Position numbers and translations under genes: made by a program
Notes under the pieces: generated by a model
The model's database searches: none
What the model saw: the letters and a program-made list of their open reading frames with translations, nothing else
What the model was told of the DNA's origin: nothing
Origin: Clostridiaceae bacterium
GTDB lineage: Bacteria > Bacillota > Clostridia > Acetivibrionales > DUMC01
Length of the DNA stretch: 5,037 bases
NCBI GenBank assembly: GCA_012512865.1
Contig: JAAZDH010000294.1
Coordinates: 1-5,037 of the forward strand
Reading direction: 5' to 3'
Shown here: piece by piece, positions 1-4,526 of the stretch
Layout: every line of letters starts with the position of its first letter
Position numbering within the stretch: position 1 is the stretch's first letter

Positions 1-89
1 ATAAATATGTATCCTGCCAACATCGCTATGGCAATCGTCAGTACGGCAATAATCACCAGCAACGAAATAAAACTTATTTTATTAGACAA
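1..89 (-). CDS. fliL: Probable flagellar basal body-associated protein FliL, N-terminal fragment (3' end outside window)
   Basis: Only the first 29 codons are present; the frame is open to the window edge. The peptide starts MSNKIS and runs straight into a hydrophobic stretch (about residues 6-29, ISLLVIIAVLTIAIAMLAGY), a short cytoplasmic tail plus a signal-anchor helix. FliL proteins have this layout: a single N-terminal membrane helix followed by a periplasmic or extracytoplasmic domain that sits around the stator and supports MotAB function. The start is TTG at 89-87, chosen because AAGGGGG lies 7 nt upstream; an in-frame ATG at 110-108 has no SD. It follows flbD by 38 nt, and flbD-fliL-fliM is the usual order in Bacillota. 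The visible sequence is not diagnostic by itself, so the name rests mainly on position. A motA or motB gene is the alternative, but MotA would not begin with this tail-plus-anchor form. Confidence 0.72.
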   Translation of the reverse strand, partial: MSNKISFISLLVIIAVLTIAIAMLAGYIF

Positions 90-96
90 ACCAATG

Positions 97-103
97 CCCC
101 CTT
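97..103 (-). promoter_or_regulatory. Ribosome binding site deciding the TTG start of fliL
   Basis: On the minus strand AAGGGGG ends 7 nt before TTG at 89-87. It lies downstream of the competing in-frame ATG at 110-108, which has only AT-rich sequence in front of it. This favours the TTG. Confidence 0.75.
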
Positions 104-127
104 CACACATGTAATATAACCGGAAAT

Positions 128-325
128 TCAAATTCCCTTCAGAAAACTGAAAATTTTCTCCTTGTACTTTACAACCTTGTCAACAATCTCACCGGTTGTT
201 TCCTTTACTATGTATTTTTTACCGCTCGTGGTGGAAATTATCGTATCAGGCTTCTCCTCTATGGTTTCAATTAACTCGCAATTCAACGTGAATGTTTCCC
301 CATCCAGTTTTGTTAATTCAATCAT
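128..325 (-). CDS. flbD: FlbD/SwrD family flagellar protein (small motor-power protein)
   Basis: This is a complete 65-residue protein, the usual size for the FlbD family (called SwrD or YlzI in Bacillus subtilis). The family signature is clear: MIELTKLDG at the start, then a LN..LIE.IEE segment, PDTIISTTSGKKYIVKE at about residues 26-42, and a short charged C-terminal helix. Members are small cytoplasmic proteins without a membrane segment. In B. subtilis SwrD raises flagellar motor torque and is needed for swarming. That role is known from the family and is not shown here. The ATG at 325-323 has GGAGAGG 8 nt upstream. The gene sits between flgE and the probable fliL, its standard place in Bacillota. 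It is unrelated to the Caulobacter NtrC-type regulator that shares the name FlbD. Confidence 0.93.
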   Translation of the reverse strand: MIELTKLDGETFTLNCELIETIEEKPDTIISTTSGKKYIVKETTGEIVDKVVKYKEKIFSFLKGI

Positions 326-458
326 GATATATACCTCTCCATTCCCACGGTATCATGGCGGGAGCAGAACACGGGTTCCCGGTTTGCGTGGAATTTCTTT
401 GATTTTTAATTTCTCAGTTCCCATTTCCGGCTTCCCGCCCTATACCTATACAGATTTT
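326..458 (-). other. flgE-flbD spacer (133 nt) with inverted repeat and possible mini-ORF
   Basis: This non-coding gap is long for this operon, where the other junctions apart from the flgE 5' side are 14 to 40 nt. It holds the flbD SD (GGAGAGG, 334-340), GC-rich inverted arms at 357-363 and 433-439, and a local GAAC-CCGT-GTTC hairpin in the minus-strand RNA. A 23-codon frame (424-353) begins ATG GGA ACT and ends in TGA. That stop overlaps, as ATGA, a 12-codon frame (356-318) running into the flbD start. The first frame has only a weak SD (GGGCGGGAAG) and the second has none, so neither is called as a gene. There is no T-run to make a terminator and no convincing promoter. Confidence 0.6.
357..439 (-). 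repeat. Long-range GC-rich inverted repeat in flgE-flbD spacer
   Basis: On the plus strand GGCGGGA at 357-363 is the exact reverse complement of TCCCGCC at 433-439, with 69 nt between. In the mRNA these arms could close a domain that contains the inner GAAC/GTTC hairpin and the 23-codon frame. Seven GC-rich pairs are suggestive but could arise by chance. No poly-U follows, so it does not look like a terminator. Confidence 0.4.
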
Positions 459-1769
459 TTATCTTTTCATATTAACCATTTCCTGCAGCATCTCATCAAC
501 TGTTGTCAATATCCTGCTGTTAGCCTGAAAGCCTCTTTGGGCTACGATCATCTCGGTAAATTCCCTTGCAAGGTCAACATTTGACATCTCCAGGACCCCG
601 GGGTTTAAGGAACCTGCACTACCGGTTCCGGGTTTTACAGCACCCAGGAAATCCCCTGAATTTGAAGTGGGCACATACAAATTATCACCTACCCGCTGCA
701 GTCCGCCGGGGTTGGCAAATTCCGCCAACCCTATAAGACCCAGGGGTTGATGCTTCCCATTAGTGTATACACCCATGATTATACCGTCCGACCCGATGCT
801 GAAATAATTTAGTTTCCCGGAAGGGTACCCGTCAACAATTGACGGCTTTACAGAGTCTTCTGAACCGGCATACATTGTAACGTTGGTGAAGTCCAGTGTT
901 ACATTGAATTGCTGTGAACCTATGTCATCATCAGGTATTAAAGCTATTACATATGTAACCTTATCTTGTCCCGCGGGTTTTACGACGTTTCCCCCCGCGT
1001 CGAATTGAATATTCCCCGTTGCTGAAGATGATATTTCATCATTTCCCACTACTCTCCATTCCCAGGTTGTTGTGCCTCCTCCAGCAGCTGTTTTCCTGAA
1101 TTCCAGTTTAATCTCATATTCAAAGCCAAGAGAATCATACACGGTTACAGGTACAACAAGCTGTGCATCACTGCCCAGGGCAGGGTCGAAAATTTCCGTT
1201 GCTGCGTCCAGGCTTCCTGCCAGTTCAATATTCTCCGTGGCTTTTGCGGCAATTATCTTCTTATTCCCGTTGTATTCATCATAATACAGGTTTAATGGTT
1301 CACAAGGTTTATTTGTATCAAACACGTAATTGCCATTAGCATCCGGTTTTCCCCCGTAGTCAAGCCATCCATACAGGCATAGCCCTCCTGGTGTTACAAG
1401 GTTCCCCAGCTCATCAAGGGTAAAGTTTCCCGCCCTTGTAAATTTATCACCTACAATGAAGAACCCTTCACCGTCTATATATATATCCGTTTGATTGTCA
1501 GTTCTTTGTAATCCTCCCCTTGTTGTATTTATATCTATTGATCCCACATCCATTCCCAGTCCTACCTGCATCGGGTTTGTACCTCCCCTTCCCAGTGCAG
1601 GATCAGGCGAGCTTGCACCTTTCAAGGTCTGGCTGAAAACTTCCTGGAAGGTAACCCTGCTTGACCTGAAGCCTATCGTATTAACATTCGCAATATTGTT
1701 GCCTATTACGTCCATTCTTGTCTGGTGTGCCCTCAGTCCCGATACGCTCGAGTACATGGATCTCATCAT
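459..1769 (-). CDS. flgE: Flagellar hook protein FlgE
   Basis: FlgE polymerises outside the cell into the hook, the universal joint between rod and filament. The 436-residue protein begins with the rod/hook N-terminal motif (residues 3-35: RSMYSSVSGL, then GNNIANVNTIGF). It continues with a Gly-rich linker (GRGGTNPMQVGLGMDVG, about 60-76) and the DGEGFFIVGD core motif (99-108). It ends with the conserved C-terminal helix (about 393-436: LEMSNVDLAREFTEMI, then QRGFQANSRI). These terminal helices pack in the axial core. The middle (about 140-390) forms the outer domains. It is larger than the 264-residue B. subtilis FlgE, in line with many clostridial hooks. Two cysteines, C131 and C156, are unusual for an exported axial protein. 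The first ATG (1769) lies 9 nt after AAAAAAGGAGGT; a second ATG follows directly. Spacers of about 133 nt flank the gene on both sides. Confidence 0.96.
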   Translation of the reverse strand: MMRSMYSSVSGLRAHQTRMDVIGNNIANVNTIGFRSSRVTFQEVFSQTLKGASSPDPALGRGGTNPMQVGLGMDVGSIDINTTRGGLQRTDNQTDIYIDGEGFFIVGDKFTRAGNFTLDELGNLVTPGGLCLYGWLDYGGKPDANGNYVFDTNKPCEPLNLYYDEYNGNKKIIAAKATENIELAGSLDAATEIFDPALGSDAQLVVPVTVYDSLGFEYEIKLEFRKTAAGGGTTTWEWRVVGNDEISSSATGNIQFDAGGNVVKPAGQDKVTYVIALIPDDDIGSQQFNVTLDFTNVTMYAGSEDSVKPSIVDGYPSGKLNYFSIGSDGIIMGVYTNGKHQPLGLIGLAEFANPGGLQRVGDNLYVPTSNSGDFLGAVKPGTGSAGSLNPGVLEMSNVDLAREFTEMIVAQRGFQANSRILTTVDEMLQEMVNMKR

Positions 1770-1793
1770 GGTTAATTTACCTCCTTTTTTTAC

Positions 1794-1819
1794 CTATTCC
1801 TTCCGTCGTTCCGGAATAG
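1794..1819 (-). repeat. Perfect 7-bp inverted repeat directly upstream of flgE SD
   Basis: CTATTCC (1794-1800) and GGAATAG (1813-1819) on the plus strand are exact reverse complements with a 12-nt loop. In the mRNA the hairpin ends 3 nt before the A-rich SD of flgE. A competing inner stem (TTCCG/CGGAA) cannot form at the same time. It may act as a stability element or a translation-tuning structure; function is inferred only. Confidence 0.5.
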
Positions 1820-1820
1820 C

Positions 1821-1851
1821 CAGCCCCCTTTTTAAGGTCCGGCTGTTTTTT
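1821..1851 (+). terminator. Terminator-like hairpin plus T6 on the antisense (+) strand
   Basis: On the plus strand CAGCC (1821-1825) pairs with GGCTG (1841-1845). An inner CCTT/AAGG pairing is possible across a small internal loop, and TTTTTT follows at 1846-1851. This resembles a weak intrinsic terminator for a plus-strand (antisense) transcript. Read on the sense strand the same hairpin has no U-run, so it would not end the flagellar mRNA. No plus-strand gene is evident, so it may be only a structural stem. Confidence 0.25.
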
Positions 1852-1903
1852 AGGCGTTACTATTATCCTTATTGTTTTATTATCCAGATATTTATCCAGG
1901 CTG

Positions 1904-2290
1904 CTAAACTATAACCGCCCCGTCGATGTTCGTGAAAACACTCATCTCCAGGTCCTTTTTACTTGCCGCCGTCACTACAGTCCTGTTTTTTACGCTTACA
2001 ACAAATGCCATATCGTCCATTAGAACAAGTGAATCTTTAACTCCCTTTGCCCCTGCCCTGTTTACGCCTTCCGCAATCCTGTCTATTTGAAGCGAGGACA
2101 AGTTAATATTTCTTGACTGTAATCTAAGCTCGGCATGTTTTGAAAACTTCAAACCCTGCTTCTCGATTTTTTCCTTTAAAATCTCGTCAAATGCAGTATT
2201 TCCCTTTACCTGCGGACTTGTCCTGACAGCAGGAATACTGCCTGTTGTCACCTTGTAAATACCATTCACATGCCCGTTTCCTGCTACCAC
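1904..2290 (-). CDS. TIGR02530-family flagellar operon protein, function unknown
   Basis: A 128-residue soluble protein with no signal peptide or membrane helix. Its second half carries the family pattern: KFSKHAELRLQSRNINL (about 48-64), then a KGVKDSLVL.DD.AFVVSVKN segment (83-102), TVVTA, and a closing VFTNIDGAVIV. The N-terminal 35 residues are Gly/Ser/Pro-rich and probably flexible. This family occurs in flagellar operons of many Clostridia and some Bacilli, between flgD and flgE. I know of no established molecular role; the position suggests help with hook assembly or export. The longest frame begins at TTG 2308, but that codon overlaps the flgD stop and lies upstream of the SD. I chose GTG 2290-2288, 6 nt after AAGGGAGGT. 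It follows flgD by 14 nt. Confidence 0.9.
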   Translation of the reverse strand: MVAGNGHVNGIYKVTTGSIPAVRTSPQVKGNTAFDEILKEKIEKQGLKFSKHAELRLQSRNINLSSLQIDRIAEGVNRAGAKGVKDSLVLMDDMAFVVSVKNRTVVTAASKKDLEMSVFTNIDGAVIV

Positions 2291-2295
2291 GGTCG

Positions 2296-2305
2296 CACCT
2301 CCCTT
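2296..2305 (-). promoter_or_regulatory. Ribosome binding site deciding the GTG start of the TIGR02530 gene
   Basis: AAGGGAGGTG on the minus strand begins on the last base of the flgD TGA stop and sits 6 nt (counted from GGAGGT) before GTG 2290. The in-frame TTG at 2308 would place this SD inside the coding region, which argues against that start. The overlap of stop and SD allows translational coupling to flgD. Confidence 0.85.
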
Positions 2306-2787
2306 CAATCCCCGGCCAGGTTATCCAGTATTTTGTCCACGCTTTCAAGTATCTGGCTTAACAAGTATTCCCCGAAGTTCACTTTACCTACCGGCCCAAC
2401 ACTTTTAATTGCGTCGACGGGAATTTCTTTACCGTTAACTAAAATATTGATTTCATTGCCGTTTAACATAACACTTTCAACTTCTCCTGCAACCATTTCC
2501 TTATTCCCGGTAGTACTGTCGACTATTTCTGCCGTAACCCCATTACCAACCAGCGCAAATGCTTTCATAACGGAAATATTGCTGTTTAGATTGTACATCT
2601 GCTCCAATGCGCTAAACTGGGCCATCTGTGCAATAAATTCCTTGTCCTCCACGGGATTTAAAGGGTCCTGGTACTTAAGCTGTGTAACCAGGAGATTGAG
2701 AAATTCATCCTTTCCGAGTTCCCTCCTTGCGGTCCTGGTTATATCATTTGCATATACTCCTGTTTGCTGGGTTGAATTTACCTTCAC
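2305..2787 (-). CDS. flgD: Flagellar hook cap / hook assembly scaffold protein FlgD
   Basis: FlgD is exported and forms the temporary cap under which FlgE subunits add to the growing hook. The 160-residue protein has the highly conserved FlgD N-terminal region at about 24-64: LGKDEFLNLLVTQLKYQDPL, then NPVEDKEF and AQFSALEQM. A beta-rich part (about 78-131) follows, ending in the VNGKEIPVDAIKSV type motif typical of the FlgD Tudor-like region. It is shorter than the roughly 230-residue enterobacterial proteins and seems to lack their Ig-like domain, as does the 140-residue B. subtilis FlgD. The longest frame starts at GTG 2805, but AAAGGAGGT lies within it. I chose GTG 2787-2785, 6 nt after that SD, giving MKVNSTQQ. 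It lies 40 nt after fliK. Confidence 0.95.
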   Translation of the reverse strand: MKVNSTQQTGVYANDITRTARRELGKDEFLNLLVTQLKYQDPLNPVEDKEFIAQMAQFSALEQMYNLNSNISVMKAFALVGNGVTAEIVDSTTGNKEMVAGEVESVMLNGNEINILVNGKEIPVDAIKSVGPVGKVNFGEYLLSQILESVDKILDNLAGD

Positions 2788-2792
2788 CTCGA

Positions 2793-2802
2793 CACCTCCT
2801 TT
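2793..2802 (-). promoter_or_regulatory. Ribosome binding site deciding the GTG start of flgD
   Basis: AAAGGAGGTG, a near-perfect anti-16S match, ends 5 nt before GTG 2787-2785. The upstream in-frame GTG at 2805 directly abuts this SD and has no SD of its own, so the longer reading is probably an artefact. Confidence 0.85.
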
Positions 2803-2827
2803 CACGGCAGCTTTCTATGCAATCCTA

Positions 2828-4492
2828 TCATGCTTTCAAGCTGATGGTACTGTACGGCCGGTCGTAATATGAAACCAGTTCGCCGTACCTTTGACTCTCA
2901 AGCTGGTAATTTTCGAGTGCTTCATCCATTGCTATCTTGCTGCTCTTTACACCCGGGGTAAACCTCCCGTCATCCTGCCTGGAATATAAACTACCTTCAC
3001 TTCTTCCGTCTTTCACGGATACACTTAAATCCTGGATAACCAATCCTTGTTTTTCCAATGCATCTTTCAACATTTGAAAATTATTCTCGATTATCTCTTT
3101 TACCTGTTGGTTCTCCGTGAAAATTTTTGCCACCACCAGGTTGTTTTCGGTTGCAACCCTCAGTATAACTTTTCCGAGATTGTCAGGCTCCAGGTCCACC
3201 ACGATAACGGGCTGCTTGTCCGCATCCAGGGCCTTTGCCTTATTTGCCAGGCTGTATATAATTTCATTTCTAAACGCTTCAACCGGTGAATCATCTCCTT
3301 GAACGAATAGAATATTTGTTTGCCCTTCAATATTCCCCGGCGAATGGTTAACATGAAAAAAATTATTGCCATCCCACGTTTTATCCATGTCATTCTTGAG
3401 CTTTTCAGTAAACTTTTCAGCTTTTACTTTTTCGTCAAATACCAGCCTGTCAATCAATTCTAGTGCCCCTTGGTCGTCTTCGTATTCACGGTACCCGGTG
3501 CCTTGATCAATGGATTCCCTTGTAATTTCAAGTTTTTTATCCCTCAAGGCCAGGATTCCATCCCCGGGATTAATTGCCTCGTTCTCCTTGTTCTCCTGGT
3601 ATTCCTCGTCTACCTGGCCAGGCTGAAGCCCTTCAACATTCCCAGTTCCAATTTCACCGGCATGTTCTTTCCATGTAATGTTCAAAAGTCTCCCGGCTTC
3701 AGCGAAGCTTACAGCTTTACCAGGCGCACCGCTTTCTTCTATTTCAAATGTAACAGACCCGGTAGGTAATCCTAGTTTTTGCAATAATTCTTCCAACCTG
3801 TACCTTGCTTCCTCCTGCCATCCTGCAATGTCGTTCCCGGCAAGAGGCAAGCCTGAAACAAGTTCAGTTGCTGTTTGTCCGGCCATAACCGGTTCGACCG
3901 GGGCATGCTCAGCTGGAACTGGTTCACCTACCATAGCACCTGTCTCAACGCCTGGTAAACCCTTAGCATCCGGTAATACCTTGTTCAAAATTTCTTTTAC
4001 ATCATGGAAATTTCCGTAATAGGCATATAATTCTTTAAGTATTTCCTGCGCAAGGTTATTCCCGTTGTCATCAACGGCAGGCCGGGAAGTTGACATGCCA
4101 TTCTCATTTGCCATTTCGTGCAAAATCCTGGTTACAGCCTTATGGCAACAGGAAATCAATACTTCAATACCCCCGTGTTTCTTTTCAGGTTCCCTTGACT
4201 TTTCTCCAGGGAAAATGCCGTCCTTGGAAACAGGGCTTTTGTTTTCGTCAACATTAACGCATGAATCAACATTTGAAGCGTCATCAACATCAACATATCT
4301 TTTCCATGTTGCCTTACTTCCTGTTTTAATTTTGCTTTTTTCAGCCTCGTACCTGGCAACGGCACCATCAAGCATATCCAGGAAACAATTGCCGAAATTT
4401 TCCCCGTGGTTTACCCCATGGTTTTCATGCAGCACATGGGCACCCTTCGGGTTAGCCTGGCTGCATAAAGATATAAAACTTTCTACAAGCAA
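2828..4492 (-). CDS. fliK: Flagellar hook-length control protein FliK
   Basis: FliK is exported during hook growth, measures hook length and switches the export gate (FlhB) from hook to filament substrates. The 554-residue protein has a long, low-conservation N-terminal and middle part, acidic and rich in Pro, Ala and Glu around 185-205, as expected for the ruler region. A C-terminal Flg_hook domain follows at about 408-495, seen in VDLEPDNLGKVILRV (432-446), AKIFTENQQVKEIIENN, and LKDALEKQGLVIQDLSVSV. A tail of about 60 residues follows. Odd points are five cysteines in the N-terminal 116 residues (10, 36, 78, 115, 116), a His-rich stretch (19-29) and an 18-bp in-frame repeat (residues 67-83). 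The TTG start at 4492 is supported by AAAGGGGGTGAT 7 nt upstream of it (from the last G of the core). It is somewhat longer than the B. subtilis (487) and Salmonella (405) proteins. Confidence 0.93.
   Translation of the reverse strand: MLVESFISLCSQANPKGAHVLHENHGVNHGENFGNCFLDMLDGAVARYEAEKSKIKTGSKATWKRYVDVDDASNVDSCVNVDENKSPVSKDGIFPGEKSREPEKKHGGIEVLISCCHKAVTRILHEMANENGMSTSRPAVDDNGNNLAQEILKELYAYYGNFHDVKEILNKVLPDAKGLPGVETGAMVGEPVPAEHAPVEPVMAGQTATELVSGLPLAGNDIAGWQEEARYRLEELLQKLGLPTGSVTFEIEESGAPGKAVSFAEAGRLLNITWKEHAGEIGTGNVEGLQPGQVDEEYQENKENEAINPGDGILALRDKKLEITRESIDQGTGYREYEDDQGALELIDRLVFDEKVKAEKFTEKLKNDMDKTWDGNNFFHVNHSPGNIEGQTNILFVQGDDSPVEAFRNEIIYSLANKAKALDADKQPVIVVDLEPDNLGKVILRVATENNLVVAKIFTENQQVKEIIENNFQMLKDALEKQGLVIQDLSVSVKDGRSEGSLYSRQDDGRFTPGVKSSKIAMDEALENYQLESQRYGELVSYYDRPYSTISLKA
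4248..4296 (-). repeat. In-frame 18-bp imperfect tandem repeat in fliK
   Basis: The heptamer TCAACAT (plus strand) occurs at 4248, 4266, 4284 and 4290. Three copies are spaced exactly 18 nt, and the fourth is 6 nt from its neighbour. In the protein this gives a (D/N)VD(D/S/E) unit every six residues at about 67-83. All spacings are multiples of three, so the frame is kept. It lies in the ruler part of FliK, where added units could lengthen the protein. Confidence 0.6.
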
Positions 4493-4495
4493 TTT

Positions 4496-4507
4496 ATCAC
4501 CCCCTTT
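4496..4507 (-). promoter_or_regulatory. Ribosome binding site deciding the TTG start of fliK
   Basis: AAAGGGGGTGAT on the minus strand matches the consensus AAGGAGGTGAT except for one G in place of A. TTG 4492-4490 follows 7 nt after the last G of the core. No ATG or GTG in the frame is placed as well, so the rare start is well supported. Confidence 0.8.
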
Positions 4508-4526
4508 CCTGCCCTTTGCTCTTTCT

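Larger units (their letters stand above)
1770..1903 (-). other. Spacer upstream of flgE (134 nt): leader with hairpins and strong SD
   Basis: This gap separates the TIGR02530 gene from flgE. Reading in the transcription direction it contains three GGATAA copies (AT-rich part, 1863-1897), a hairpin (1845-1821), a second hairpin (1819-1794), and AAAAAAGGAGGT (1790-1779) just before the flgE ATG. A 40-codon stop-free frame (1899-1777) crosses it but has no ATG, GTG or TTG start. I looked for a sigma-D type (TAAA / GCCGATAA) promoter and a sigma-A type promoter and found no convincing match. Its likely role is a 5' leader or processing site for flgE within the operon mRNA; this is inference. Confidence 0.6.

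Noticed and set aside
108..110. ATG start for fliL seven codons upstream
   Set aside because: It has no SD, while the TTG at 89-87 has AAGGGGG at ideal spacing; the longer form would also translate that SD.
162..584. Plus-strand open frame of 140 codons across flbD and the flgE 3' end
   Set aside because: It lies opposite the well-supported flbD and flgE, has no recognisable family motifs, and has the biased composition expected from the antisense of coding DNA.
1850..1900. Sigma-A or sigma-D promoter for flgE
   Set aside because: GATAAT-like hexamers occur, but no matching -35 element stands at a proper distance, and no TAAA/GCCGATAA pair is visible.
2270..2872. Plus-strand open frame of 200 codons opposite flgD
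   Set aside because: It is fully antisense to flgD with its conserved motifs; the Ser/Leu-rich translation is typical of a shadow frame.
3160..3393. Minus-strand alternative frame of 77 codons inside fliK
   Set aside because: It overlaps the conserved Flg_hook domain coding in another frame and has no SD or family signal.
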